Positions 13,301 to 22,094 of a stretch of DNA of 64,000 nucleotides are shown here, piece after piece. The position numbers and the translations under genes are program-made. The stretch spans positions 53,598,616 through 53,662,615 of the forward strand of contig CM036756.1 of NCBI GenBank assembly GCA_020796225.1, given 5' to 3'. Source of the DNA: Arion vulgaris (Eukaryota > Mollusca > Gastropoda > Stylommatophora > Arionidae). Each line of letters opens with the position of its first letter. Positions within the stretch are counted from its first letter, which is position 1. The notes under the pieces are model-generated. The model was not told the origin of the DNA and did not search any database. It was given only the letters and a program-made list of their open reading frames with translations.

Positions 13301-16300
13301 TTGATAGTTCTTGTTTCTGATATGTAAATTATTTTTTTCTCCACAGAATAATTGCCAGACTTGCTGAGAATGGTGTGTATCTTATCCGGAATGGTGATGA
13401 CAATACGGTAAAGTTAATACATTTTTATGTTTATCCATCATAGATTAAGATGATACCTCATTTCATCCATTGTAGGTTGTTGGAGGGGGATTTGTGTTTT
13501 TGGCTACAAAGCCAATTTGAGCTTGAAATGTTCTTGAAGATTGTGGGCATGGAATGTTTGTCGCATCAGTTGGGAGATTTAATGTGAGGTCCTTTCTAAC
13601 TTTTCCATGTTTTTCTGCTGTGCAAGTTCTGGCTGACTCATATGTCGGTGCAAGGTTTGAGTACCACACTGAATGGTCACAAGCAGCTGCTTCTAATGTG
13701 TTGGGATTTGCGCCAAACACTTTTAATGAGTCCTTGAGGTTGTCTTTGAAAGTTTTTTTTGCTTGAGTTGTAGCCGTTCCTCATTCTTGAGCTCACCATA
13801 GAGGAATCATTTGGATAGCCTGTGGTCTGACATATAGACTGCATGGCCTGCCCAGTGGATCTGAAACTTTTAAATATTATTATATTCCTCTTGTACTGTT
13901 ATACGTTACATAAAGCCTGCAAGCAGTTTCTCCATACCGCTCTTTCCGATGCAACTTGTTCAATCTCTTCAATGGAATTACATCCAATATTTCTCGCCTC
14001 TCAGTGAAGTTCGTTTTAGGGTTTTTCTAGTTTTCAGGGTTTTCAACATCAACTATCATTGATTCACTGTGTGCACCATATATCACTTGGCTGTCCTGTT
14101 TATTGATATGGCATCTTTTCTTGCAAGTTACTGCAGCTATAAGAATTACTTGTGGTGAGATAGCTGACCTCACACACAGGTCTTCCTTCTTTCTGATCTG
14201 GACTTTTTTCTGAGTCTGCATTGCAGAGTTCTTTTGTTATTAATTAGCAGTTAGGACATAGAATACACTGGAGTGAGTGAGGGCATTGTTCTGGTTATTG
14301 GACTTGCATGAGAGTACTCCAAGCAGACTCACAAGAGGAGCAAAGAATAGTAACACTGCGACCTATGAGGCATGTCTTAAGAGGCGACTACGGTAGGGTC
14401 TAGGAAGCTACCTAGCAAATAAAAAGTGTTTCAGAAATGGGATGTGCTGGCCAATCTGTAGACACAAAGCTAGCACAAAGAACAATCACTTTGTTTCAGA
14501 TCACATACAAATCACAAAGAGTGGTTTAACAAGTGGTCGATATTGAGTGTTCGAGAAGAAGTATAAATTTTGTGTACAACTTACAATTGCACATTTACCA
14601 CAGCATGAGAGTACCGCATATCTAAACTGATTTTATTTTATCTGACAATTGAATTGTTCATGTCCACAGAAAGTTCTCTTATTTTATTCACATCCAATGC
14701 TAAAAAAGTTCAGAATTATGGAAAAGGTAAGATCTGTATGTTCTGTATGTGAGTTGCCCATAATTTCTATACAGCTTTTTAGGGTAGTATGTGAAATTTA
14801 ATACCACATGGCTGTATTGCAGTCACATCAAAACTGTTCAGGTTAGGTTTCTTCTTTATGCTCCTGACAGAAAAAACTCATTGGCTTACCGTGGATTGAA
14901 CCGGGTCCCCACATGGAAGCAGCTCTCTACATCCACAGCTGTTGTTGTTATAAAATTTAATTGCCAATTGCTGACAAGTGACACAAGTATTGTCAACAAA
15001 ATTCATATTGAGTACTTAGGCTCTCACCATCATCCAATAGCTTGTCCTGTTCAGAACTTTGCCATTCTAGCAGTTTTTCAGAATTTCTTTTATCATATAC
15101 CAGATATCTATCCTCTGTTGCAGTCATGCTCAAATCATCAGTCTTAACATGAATCCATCTTCTCCGTGGTCTTCCTCTTCTCTTTGTCAGGATGCCTCCT
15201 TCCATAAGAGTCTGTTTGTATGTGGAATTGTTCGTATGTGGAATTTATGCCAGAGGGTGTAATGTTCGGACAGAGAATTTGCGTTTACTTGAGCGATCGA
15301 TTATTGGCCTCTAATTGGGGTCTTTACTTGTTCTGAGCTAAGCAACGATTGAATACTGTGGACATTTCCGACATCGACTAAGCTTGGTTTAGGACTCGTT
15401 TCATATGTATCTCAAGGAGTGCTTTGGTCACCAATAAGGAACATTTAATCCATTTTGGGACTTGTATAGTGTTTGTGTACAAGCAATTTGAATCTTCCAC
15501 TTTGTATTTTCCTTCAAAGAAGCAGTAATGTTTGGCACAGAGAAAACATGTAAAACCAAGCTAGACAGTTTTAACTAGGAAACAGAACAAGACTTTTGTT
15601 CTGGCACTCTGCAAATTCTGCCCATCCCACTTCCACATATTTTTCTTCCAGTAAAGAGTTTTACTGCAATCTTCCCATGTGCCAACACAGGACAAATAGG
15701 TTACATCAGTCATTGTTACTTTCTTGACGAGAATGGGTTATCCTGGCACAACCAACTAGGTTGACATTTTACACATATAGTCGTTTCATTGGTACAATCG
15801 CTGTTACCTGTCACGCATAGCGTAAGAGGCGACTAAGGAGGTTTGGCTTAAATCGGATGCATGTGTCCTAAACGTGTAGAAGTCTATGCGTTTGGGGCCT
15901 ACCAAACCAATGTGCAACGTATACATGTTCTTGTCGAAGATCAAACATTTCACAAAGAGTGATTAAAATTGGTGGTAAATAACGAACGCAGAGAAGAAGA
16001 TTGATGCGATTTCTGTAGCATTTCTTGGTCACTTGGTTCAAAAGCTCCACATCGACCATTTGTTAAACCACTCCTAGTGATTTGTATGTGATCTGAACCT
16101 AAAAGCTATTGTATGTTGTGCCAGTTATGCGCCTACAAGTAGGCCAGCACATCAGATTTCTGCAATGCTTTTTATTTACTAGGATAGCTTCTCTAGGCTC
16201 CTACCTCAGTCGCCTCTTATGACATGCTTTGTAGGTCACAGTGTTACTATTCTTTGCTCCCTTGAGAGCCTCGGCAACACACAGGTGAGAAGGTTTAAAC

Positions 16301-16467
16301 TAGTTTGTTTTATTATTTTACAGGAAGATGGGCACGTAACCATTGCACGTGAGGGTCCAGATTTTGAAACCATAGAGGAGCTCCTGTATTATTACTATAC
16401 TAATGATTTGCCAAATGTAAATATGAAACTTGTTATTCCCTACAAATTGCATTCTGATTATCGGTAG
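1133..16467 (+). CDS. SH3BP2-like: SH2-domain adaptor protein, C-terminal part (five exons)
   Basis: Five exons splice in phase: 1133-1305, 7295-7362, 13347-13407, 14670-14726, 16324-16467. Together they encode about 167 residues ending at TAG. The last ~105 residues form one SH2 domain: VYFHGSKSKASE at the start, the FLVR-type strand as GVYLIRN with the phosphotyrosine-binding Arg, a KVLLFY strand, a KKFRIMEK strand and IEELLYYYYTNDLP near the end. Known SH2 domains bind phosphotyrosine peptides in cytoplasmic signalling. The GxYxIRN, KVL, RIxEK and LP pattern and the extreme C-terminal position resemble SH3BP2 (3BP2), an adaptor with an N-terminal PH domain. That assignment is an inference; SLP-76/BLNK-type adaptors also end in SH2 but fit less well. 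The PH and proline-rich parts would lie upstream of the window. Introns are 1.3-6 kb and full of repeats. Confidence 0.82.
1609..6115. repeat. 4.5-kb minisatellite, ~45-51-bp unit, about 90 copies
   Basis: The unit reads ATTAGATGTCATCTCTATAT, then CAAATGTTTTATTTGAT, then a variable spacer of GATT/CATT quartets. Each unit contains ATCAAAT-GTTTT-ATTTGAT, a perfect 7-bp inverted repeat with a 5-nt loop; CAGATG variants lose one pair. Spacers differ in the number of TGAT/TCAT quartets, so unit length varies. Between 5611 and 5880 three 99-bp dimers follow one another almost unchanged, a higher-order repeat. The array lies wholly inside the first visible intron of the SH2 adaptor gene. Confidence 0.97.
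6120..6990. mobile_element. LINE RNase H and C-terminal fragments, opposite orientations
   Basis: On the - strand, 6229-6420 encodes a degenerate RNase H segment (CFLSDSLSMVRKIETDW). On the + strand, 6540-6950 encodes the tail common after RNase H in such elements, with KEGSAEEK, then EQVLQDCHLLGELRK and DLKTKLWENLTDLK. Stops and frameshifts break both. They look like pieces of two non-LTR retrotransposons joined head-on at the end of the minisatellite. Confidence 0.6.
7295..7362 (+). CDS. SH3BP2-like: SH2 adaptor gene, exon starting the SH2 domain
   Basis: This 68-bp exon has acceptor TTTGCAG and donor GA|GTAAGT. It encodes SGSDSKSYWES followed by VYFHGSKSKAS, the N-terminal strand of the SH2 fold. 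It starts in phase 0 and leaves two bases (GA), completed by the A of the next exon to give Glu. The phase match on both sides supports it. Confidence 0.75.
7430..8230 (-). mobile_element. LINE RNase H fragment
   Basis: On the - strand, 7668-7865 encodes MSMLRKIETGWARRHWMES and then FVPGHAGVRG, the conserved PGHxGxxGN-type block of non-LTR RNase H. A decayed continuation (ILREISAxRSEHLWT type) runs toward 7430. The part at 7880-8230 is weaker. The same family recurs at 31530, 40170, 51510 and 53340. Confidence 0.6.
8300..8430 (+). mobile_element. Short LINE tail fragment
   Basis: Positions 8322-8420 encode RRSEHLWTCPECYEDSPH on the + strand, the block that closes this RNase H LINE family just before its 3' end. 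It is opposite in orientation to the fragment on its left. Confidence 0.45.
8640..8800 (+). mobile_element. piggyBac-type transposase N-terminus remnant
   Basis: Around 8710-8770 the + strand reads ITTEHTFEFVLNDSKDGFDLD. This parallels TTEQAVELLLNDSEDELDLE of the better preserved piggyBac-type element at 20651-21362. No TTAA-bounded ends were identified, so only a remnant is claimed. Confidence 0.4.
9574..10032 (+). pseudogene. Reverse transcriptase fingers/palm fragment of the LINE
   Basis: This 152-codon open piece carries GTRAKAALLAILNMLWRTG, a WKEAIMVPILKPGK block and LVDMEKAFDT, matching fingers and the first catalytic-Asp region of non-LTR RT. The frame is lost near 9960, just after the AFDT motif, and the YADD block is found in another frame near 10200. 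It is a broken part of the 8.83-11.8 kb element. Confidence 0.75.
10447..10779 (+). pseudogene. LINE thumb/connection region fragment
   Basis: The 110-codon open piece contains KAKHRLTIMRKLADSMWGA and YSGRVRLVLEYGIAVWSSA, then RAMRIITGAMKSTP. This is the conserved region between the RT palm and RNase H in Jockey/I-type elements. A TGA at 10443-10445 separates it from [11 protein letters not shown] just upstream. Confidence 0.75.
11050..11520 (+). pseudogene. LINE RNase H domain, frameshifted
   Basis: LHVYTDGSARN begins at about 11060 and VIFTDALSVITALKGVG at about 11255. After a frame change the C-terminal block WIPSHCNLSENEKADKLAKE lies at 11378-11440. These hold the DxD/E/D-type residues of RNase H. 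The frame change between them makes it non-functional. Confidence 0.75.
11850..12770. other. No recognisable gene (intron sequence)
   Basis: AT-rich intron sequence of the SH2 gene. The open segments on either strand (for example 12227-12460, - strand) show no domain, biased composition or exon-like borders. Only a T-rich tract near 12190 stands out. Confidence 0.5.
12770..13110 (+). mobile_element. LINE C-terminal tail fragment
   Basis: Frames around 12835-13050 encode LRSGHCSLRHTSIEWVS, then PEHILQDCPSLCSAKMEIW and YGDRKTSSVPSSL. This is the C-terminal domain that follows RNase H in one LINE family (RTGHCxL...EHILQxCP). The piece at 6.5-6.95 kb is a sister copy. Confidence 0.6.
13347..13407 (+). 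CDS. SH3BP2-like: SH2 adaptor gene, FLVR-strand exon
   Basis: Acceptor TTTCTCCACAG and donor ACG|GTAAAG bound a 61-bp exon encoding IIARLAENGVYLIRNGDDNT. The Arg in YLIR is the conserved phosphotyrosine-binding residue of SH2 domains. The preceding helix IIARL matches the first SH2 helix. Confidence 0.85.
13460..14010 (-). mobile_element. Non-LTR element tail with zinc-finger-like end
   Basis: On the - strand the order is an AGHAVYMSDHRLSK block and YGELKNEERLQLKQK, then SLKVFGANPNTLEAAACD, KVRKDLTLNLPTDATNIPCP and QSSRTFQAQIG. This resembles retroelement tails that end in a C2H2-like CPxCGRTFxAxIGLxxHxRTH motif, but the second Cys is lost here. It is a decayed fragment in the intron beside the FLVR-strand exon. 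Confidence 0.55.
14330..14545 (+). repeat. Interspersed repeat family A, + copy
   Basis: Diagnostic blocks are AGCAAAGAATAGTAACACTG, GGCATGTCTTAAGAGGCGAC, ATAAAAAGTGTTTCAGAAAT, TCACATACAAATCACAAAGA and a terminal GAAGAAG. The family recurs at 15.79, 16.05, 37.65, 41.16, 43.03, 45.19, 52.02 and 63.29 kb. At 52.02 kb it forms the 3' end of an RNase H-bearing LINE, so the copies may be 5'-truncated LINEs or a SINE sharing that tail. Confidence 0.75.
14670..14726 (+). CDS. SH3BP2-like: SH2 adaptor gene, central beta-strand exon
   Basis: This 57-bp phase-0 exon lies between TGTCCACAG and AAG|GTAAGA. It encodes KVLLFYSHPMLKKFRIMEK, the second and third SH2 strands. The usual HYRI of the third strand reads KFRI here, so the common His is Lys. 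Confidence 0.85.
14840..15215 (-). mobile_element. RTE-like C-terminal fragment
   Basis: On the - strand, 14993-15205 encodes KRRGRPRRRWIHVKTDDLSM, then TATEDRYLVYDKRNSEKLLE and WQSSEQDKLLDDGES. This is the RGRPRRRW...W block at the end of RTE-type pol. The rest to 14840 is unclear. Confidence 0.6.
15790..16020 (+). repeat. Family A repeat, + copy of an inverted pair
   Basis: The copy starts at CACGCATAGCGTAAGAGGCG and ends near GAGAAGAAGATTGATGCG. The middle (15840-15900) is more diverged than in other copies. An opposite copy begins about 30 bp later. Confidence 0.65.
16045..16290 (-). repeat. Family A repeat, - copy of an inverted pair
   Basis: It reads CTCCACATCGACCATTTGTT at its left edge through GCGCCTACAAGTAGGCCAGC to CCTCTTATGACATGCTTTGT. 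It is the reverse orientation of the copy at 15790-16020. It ends about 35 bp before the acceptor of the last SH2-gene exon, so the repeat abuts the branchpoint/polypyrimidine region. Confidence 0.75.
16324..16467 (+). CDS. SH3BP2-like: SH2 adaptor gene, terminal exon
   Basis: Acceptor TTATTTTACAG is followed by 47 codons and TAG. The exon encodes EDGHVTIAREGPDFE, then the second SH2 helix (IEELLYYYYTNDLP) and the closing strand (MKLVIPYK), with a seven-residue tail. No AATAAA is obvious within 250 bp downstream. The (TA)n/(GA)n tract and a MITE begin at about 16700. Confidence 0.88.
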   Translation, partial: EDGHVTIAREGPDFETIEELLYYYYTNDLPNVNMKLVIPYKLHSDYR

Positions 16468-16729
16468 TATTAATTACCTGTTCGCTGCAATTAAAAACAC
16501 TGTTAAATGGAAGAAGAACAATTGTCGTCACAATATTTGTGTTGTTGAAATATTAACTTCAACTTTATTGTGTATTCTTTTTTATGCCAAAAATGATGTT
16601 CCGCTATGCATAATATGTTTTCTGAATGTATATTTTTTACTCACCTTTACTCCTACGTACTTCCAAATTTATTAGTTGTATTTCTTGTATTTATTAGAGT
16701 GTAATATATATATATAGAGAGAGAGAGAG

Positions 16730-17417
16730 CTATAGTCCGTTTCAAAATTGTGATCACACTAAGGTTTAATTTGTATGAAATCTATCTGATGGATACAAGT
16801 AATTTTTGCATGCAGTCTTATATACCTCACGACGTTACGAATCCATGTTTAACTAATTGGTAGGTAGCTTAGTTGATGCAAAAAACGTTTTTTTAATATA
16901 ATTTTGCATAATCGCAACAAAATGATAATCAAAGTTTAGAACTTACAGTAATACACAAAATGGTGGCGAATGATTGCAAAGGCATATTCCAATTACATAT
17001 TATAAAAAGAAAGGTCACATAGTGAACAAATGATACCTTCCACTTCTATAAATGAAAGTAAATGTTGCGTACATACGCCAATGACAGTCTGTAGGAAACA
17101 TTGTGAACTGATTAATTCCACGGGATTCCGATTTTGACATGCACTGAATTGCATTTGGAACACGGAAATGCTTAGTTATCAATAAACTTGATAATCGTAC
17201 TGTAAAATTTCAACAAGTATACCAGATCAACATCGCAGTAAATTTAGTAATAACATATAATAAAATTCTTACAGAACTAAAGGTTTGGGTGGGCAAAAAT
17301 ACTTTTGGAACGTCGTCACTGTTACCTATATAAAAATGCAAAAATCAAGAATTTCTGTCAAGTGGATGATTTTATATCGGTCGTAAAGATGATCACGAAT
17401 TTTGGAACGAACTATAG
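16730..17417. mobile_element. 688-bp MITE (Tc1/mariner-like ends), copy 1
   Basis: The ends are inverted repeats. The left end reads CTATAGTCCGTTTCAAAATT then GTGATCA, and the right end, read inversely, CTATAGTTCGTTCCAAAATT then CGTGATCA. A second copy of exactly the same length is at 46565-47252. No transposase ORF is present. TA duplication can be read into the CTATAG ends but cannot be proved from one allele. It lies just downstream of the SH2 gene. Confidence 0.8.
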
Positions 17418-17529
17418 ATATTATTTATTATATAAAATCTTACATAATAAGCAATTTGTTTGTCTGCGAAATTCAAATGTGTATGTCTTACTTTAGGGTC
17501 TAAAGGGAAGGTGCATTTATTCAAGTTCT

Positions 17530-18000
17530 CTATGCAAACCACAGATCACAAAGAGTGATTCATTGATTGATAGTACCATCATCATTGCACTTCAGTGAGT
17601 AACCATGTGTGTTCTGATCTTTTTCTTACACAGGAAGATCTGCAGTGCATGAACTCCATAGCCATGGTGAGGGTCCCCGATGTAATTTTGAAGATGGTGA
17701 AGATATGTTTGTAGGAATTTTTATTTTTAATCTTTTCTAGTGAATTTTGCCGGGCAGCGCTTTCCAGCCTGCTCTTCTCGATTTTGAATTGCCAAGGGTT
17801 CTTTACGTGCTCAAATTGAACACAGGTCCTATGTTTTATCGTCCATCTCCAATAGGACTAGGAACTCGATCTCACCTACTCTGAGATCAGGATCTCTGAA
17901 AAATATCCAAATGGCTCCACGAGGAGCGAACCTGGTACCTTTGGCACTAGAGACTTGCACCTAACTTCTGCCCCACAGAGGCCCCCACAAAGAGTGGTTA
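17530..18000. repeat. Interspersed repeat family B, copy 1
   Basis: It begins near GATTGATAGTACCATCATCA, with TTCAGTGAGTAACCATGTGT, then CTTACACAGGAAGATCTGCA, GATGTAATTTTGAAGATGGT and GGACTAGGAACTCGATCTCA. Sister copies are at 43.33, 49.68 (short) and 63.63 kb. The first part, read inversely, resembles the SEHLWT tail of the RNase H LINE family. Confidence 0.65.
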
Positions 18001-18009
18001 ATCTGGTTG

Positions 18010-19070
18010 ATATGAGCAAATGCGAACAAACAACAATTTATATAAATGTCTCACATTTAAAAGTATTCGGTTTTTTTAATTCTAACAGTTAACGACTTAT
18101 AATTTAAAATGTTTTTTTAATTTAAAAGCAACTGTTGTTCTCCATGTTGGTTTGGTCAAGAAAGTTGACCACAAAGTGACCTCTCCGTGATGCATGTCTG
18201 TGCAATTTTTATGGAGTAGCCGAGTTGCAAAAAACTATTTTAAACTAATCATATAAAAAACCACCAGTTCCCATCTTTTAGTATTCTCTTGAACATTCTA
18301 TAATTCTTATTTTGAGTTTACTGTGTATTACACAATTAAATTTGTGCATAATGCTCAACATGAATCGAACATTTCTGCTAAAAAGATATGCTTAACTTAT
18401 TGTATCAAAAAAAAAGGTCTGTCATGTCTTTCTTCATGTTTTTCCAGATGTGTGGTTTTTTTTCTAATTTATGTTTTATCAATAATTTAAGTTTATATCT
18501 GTTTTGTTTCTAATTCTCACTGAATTTCTGTGTACATGATATTTGTATTTTGTTTAAACTCTATTCAGATAAGCAGATCCACTACCTAAACTATTCTTAT
18601 CGTAGTCAATTTGCGTAAATGCTAACACATGCTTGTTATTTGTATTGCCTCTGTAGTTTAAATCATTGCATTCATTGTATTTTTTCAACTGAAAACTGAA
18701 GAGTGTTGATATCTCTGCACTCAGGATGCTCTCATAGGTGAGCTCTGAAAATATCAGTGGTAGAGGTCTTTTTTCTTTTTCATTGTGTTTTTCATTGTTC
18801 TTCATCAGATCACACCACCATTCGTTTCAATTGAAGATTTTATTAATTTCTTCAGTGTCGTCCATGAAACTCTCAAGTTTTGGAAGACGTTATTGGCAGT
18901 GAGTTAGTGAGTCTTCTCTGTGCCTTGACCTCTTTCAGCACATCATTAGTCATTTGTAATTAGTAATATGACTCAAGAAAATGGAAAAACGTTTTATGTG
19001 TGCGACAAAGACAGCTTTCTGTATCACTTTGTAATAATATTAGGTAAATAATGACTCCCTTTCATGAGGT
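18010..19070. other. No recognisable gene, AT-rich intergenic DNA
   Basis: Homopolymer-rich A/T sequence with no convincing ORF, RNA or repeat family. The 83-codon - strand open frame at 18554-18805 has no recognisable domain. Confidence 0.5.
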
Positions 19071-19084
19071 ATATTGGAGAATAA

Positions 19085-19265
19085 GGTGTTAGGTTTGTAT
19101 TTTTTATTAAACGCTGACATACGGATGGGTGATGTGATCAGCATTTCACCGCTTGACCTGAGAGCCAATCAATCAAAAATCTCTACTTACATTGTGGAAT
19201 TGAACCTGGACCCCAGCCTAAGAAGTGAGTGCACTAACCACTATGTTAATGTGGCTGGAGTTTTT
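19085..19265 (-). mobile_element. tRNA-derived SINE (family 3)
   Basis: Read on the - strand, TAACATAGTGGTTAGTGCAC resembles an A box region. GGTTCAATTCC (complement of 19198-19208) is a canonical B box. The tRNA-like head starts beside a T-run at 19260. It cannot be a functional tRNA gene because the acceptor stem does not pair. Confidence 0.55.
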
Positions 19266-19577
19266 TTTTAATGCCATATGTTAGTTCCGTATTCAGTCTG
19301 ATATTTCTAGTGTGACTATTATTATCCATTTCTCTTATTTCTTGTATCATTGTATGACATTTGTTTTAGAAATTATTCAGTTTTCATTTCTAATATCTCA
19401 GTTGTTGATACCTTACTTTTTGCTATTTTACCTGCATTTTACAGCTTAAAGGTATGACTAAAACATTCCATTTTGTATTTACTATGCAATAGCAGATTAT
19501 TATAGTGATAATAAAATCACAAGAGTTGACTATACATGATCACTTCAATTTGTTTTGTTTGTCTAATCTGTGTTTGT

Positions 19578-19842
19578 GGTTGACTTATATTAAAAGGTTT
19601 TTAACCGAAGGATTGTCTTAATTGAACCGGGTTTTACCCCATATTCTCGGTTCCCACCGCAGAAATGGCACGCCACCTGCTGAGAGTATTGCACAAAGCA
19701 CGAACTCCATAGCTTCAACAATAATCTTAGGAGTCTCTGGGAAAAAGGCACTAGTGAAAAGAACGTCACGGTCCGGATTTGAACCCAAGACCTTCAACTC
19801 TCACGCAAGGCTTAGCCACACAGACCACGGTTGACTTATATT
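19578..19842 (-). mobile_element. tRNA-derived SINE (family 2) with 14-bp target duplication
   Basis: GGTTGACTTATATT occurs at 19578-19591 and again at 19829-19842. The body between, on the - strand, starts with a TCTGTGTGGCTAAGCC head and a B-box-like GGGTTCAAATCC. It continues with a shared body (GCACAAAGCACGAACTCC region) and ends at the AAAAGG side. Sister copies are at 21837, 33735 and 56093. Confidence 0.88.
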
Positions 19843-20029
19843 GTTTGAATGTGACTTATTTTCTTCTGTACTATGGTATGTTGCAAACAATTTCAATTAT
19901 AGTTTATCTCTCCTTTTTGTACTATTCCCAGTACCAGGTTTTGTATTTGTTGTGCCAAACCAGCTTACTTTTCTCATATTCTGATTTCTCTCTTATTATT
20001 TCCTTCGTGTATTTTTTTTTTTAAGATTC

Positions 20030-20640
20030 AAACGAATATATGTAGATTTGAGGATAAGATAGAACTCTCCCATATAGCCCTAGATATTGACAGACTTATT
20101 ACATCACATGACATCAAAATAACTATGCAGTGGATCCCTGGACATTCAAACACACCTGAAAATGATAAAGCTGATAGGCTAGCCAAGAAAGGGTCAACAC
20201 AGGAACAACCAATCACAATAACAACTCTCCATACAGCAAACAAATCCTAATGACAACAAATAAAGAAATTTGGCTGAACAGATGGGCTATGGGAGACACG
20301 GGAAGAGAGGTGTACAGCCATATGGCCAGTCCTAACCTTAATGACAACATCAACCACCTTACAAGAAGAGATCAGAGCACCATTTTTAGACTCTGAACCC
20401 TACACATAACACTTAATAATCACTTGAACAGAATTCAACCACAACACACTCCAGAGTTCCAACTGTGAGTACATCATGATGAAACCGTTCACCACCACCT
20501 CTTCAAGTGTCAAGCACTAGATGAAGAACAACTTACAAACATGCAGATACCACTACATAGCATTGGGCCGAAGGGCAAAAGCTCAAGTGCCGCTGGATCA
20601 TTGAAGAAGAAGAAGATAAAGAATTTTCAAAAAATGCACA
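20030..20640 (+). mobile_element. LINE RNase H end and C-terminal tail
   Basis: The + strand encodes ITMQWIPGHSNTPENDKADR and LAKKGSTQEQP from about 20119. LNRWAMGDTGREVYSHM and RRDQSTIFRL follow, then HHDETVHHHLFKCQALDEEQ. The end is a GAAGAAGAAGATAAAG tail at 20605. Only a few stops interrupt it, so it is one of the younger fragments. The 38.0-39.2 kb copy is the same family. Confidence 0.75.
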
Positions 20641-20650
20641 GACTAATGCA

Positions 20651-21362
20651 TTAACCTTTGAACCCGCCTCCCGATATTACGGTATTATCATTAGTACACG
20701 TATACCCGGGTGCCTACATATCGGGATGAGAACCCCTACTCGTTATTTGTCGGTGTTCAGCGATAACTTGTGTACTAGTGTGACGTCAAACACAGGAAAT
20801 GCTTCCTTAAAGGTTTATCTAAATGGCGGTTTGCATCGTGTTTTGAAACATAGTGATTTTATAATATTTTATTAATTTTTAAAAGATGAGACGACAGGCT
20901 GAAAATTTCGGGAAATGGTCACTCGAAAAAAATGACAACAGAGCAAGCTGTTGAACTTCTTTTAAATGATTCTGAAGATGAATTAGACTTAGAATATGAT
21001 TATTCTGATAACGAAATCGAAAGTGAGTCGGATGATCATTTAGAAGAATTATTTGAACCGACTGATGTTCAAACATGTCAGTGACTTTCCAAACATGGAT
21101 TACAAAGACAGACCAGTCAAGAAAGTGAAGACACAATTTGGTGCACATTTTGTCAAAATTTCTGTGTCTAAAGGAAGGATCTACATGTTGGGAAGACTGG
21201 CATAGTAAGCAGGAATACTGTAGATGATGGGGAAGTCATAAAATTATAGGACACTTAATTCTGCCAATCTATCTTGTTTTCAAACAATTGATATGCTTCT
21301 GTTTTTGCCAGGGCCTCAGGGCGATGGGTTTTTAATCATAAGTTGTGCCTTCAAATGGTTAA
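20651..21362 (+). mobile_element. 712-bp non-autonomous piggyBac-type element with TTAA ends
   Basis: TTAA at 20651-20654 is followed by CCTTTGAACCCGCC. The right end reads GCCTTCAAATGG followed by TTAA at 21359-21362, giving the short inverted CCxTTTGAA termini and TTAA duplication of piggyBac. Inside, 20930-21075 encodes MTTEQAVELLLNDSEDELD and a run of Asp/Glu/Ser as in the acidic N-terminus of piggyBac transposases. The catalytic core is absent. It looks like an internal-deletion derivative that kept the 5' part of the transposase gene. Confidence 0.82.
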
Positions 21363-21539
21363 GTTTTCTCTGCTTCCAGGTTAATCGTGCCCAAAATAGT
21401 TTCAGCAGTGAACAATTCTTCTATCAGTTTCACTGATCTTTATTGTCTCTGGGGTTAGGTTAGGTTAGGTCAGTGGTCCTGATAACCCCTTTGATGTTGG
21501 ATTTCAGGAGCTTCACCTATCTACAGATAATATACAGGA

Positions 21540-21785
21540 GCAAGCATATTCTGTGTGAGATATCTGAGAATAGTCATTAACCGTAGGCTGTGTACATATC
21601 CCATTTCTACTGTTGGGTATTCCTCTGTATTCTACATTTCTACGTGTTGATTCGCTTGTTAGGCTCACATATTCTGTAGATATCTGAGAATAGTCAGTAA
21701 CTGTAGGCTGGTATATCCCATTTCTACTGTTGGATTCTACATTTCTCTGTTGTATTTGCTTAGCTCACATATTCTGTGTGTAAGT
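21540..21785. repeat. Imperfect tandem duplication, about 115 bp x 2
   Basis: A block with GATATCTGAGAATAGTCA, then GTAGGCTG, CCCATTTCTACTGTTGG and ATTCTACATTTCT occurs at 21557-21660 and again at 21675-21770. The copies differ mainly by small insertions and deletions. Confidence 0.7.
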
Positions 21786-21823
21786 TAGACATTTCTGTGT
21801 CTGTTCTGTTAAACTGTCACAAC

Positions 21824-22094
21824 ACAAAGCAGGTTTTTTAGGGGTCTCTGTGGCTAGTGGTTAAGCCCTTTGCCTTGTGAGACGAGATCGGGTTTGAGTC
21901 CAGACCATGCCATTCTGTTCACGGGTGCAGTTTTTCCAGAGACCATTAGGATTGTTGCTGAGCTAGGAGTTCGTGCTTTGTGCAATATCTCGCAGGTGGC
22001 TGCCAGTTCTGGGAGAGGGAATGAGCCATAACAGGTAAACCCGGTGCAATGAAGTCAATTCTTAGCTTTAAAACCCTTTAAACAAAGCAGGTTT
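21824..22094 (+). mobile_element. tRNA-derived SINE (family 2) with 13-bp target duplication
   Basis: ACAAAGCAGGTTT flanks the body at 21824-21836 and 22082-22094. The body begins GGGGTCTCTGTGGCTAGTGG and holds a B-box-like GGGTTTGAGTCC at 21891. It continues through TAGGATTGTTGCTGAGCTAG to a TTTAAAACCC end. It is the best-preserved copy of this family here. Confidence 0.9.

Noticed and set aside
13463..13766. Host zinc-finger gene (CPxxxRTF on - strand)
   Set aside because: The motif order matches a retroelement C-terminal tail and is broken; no exon structure.
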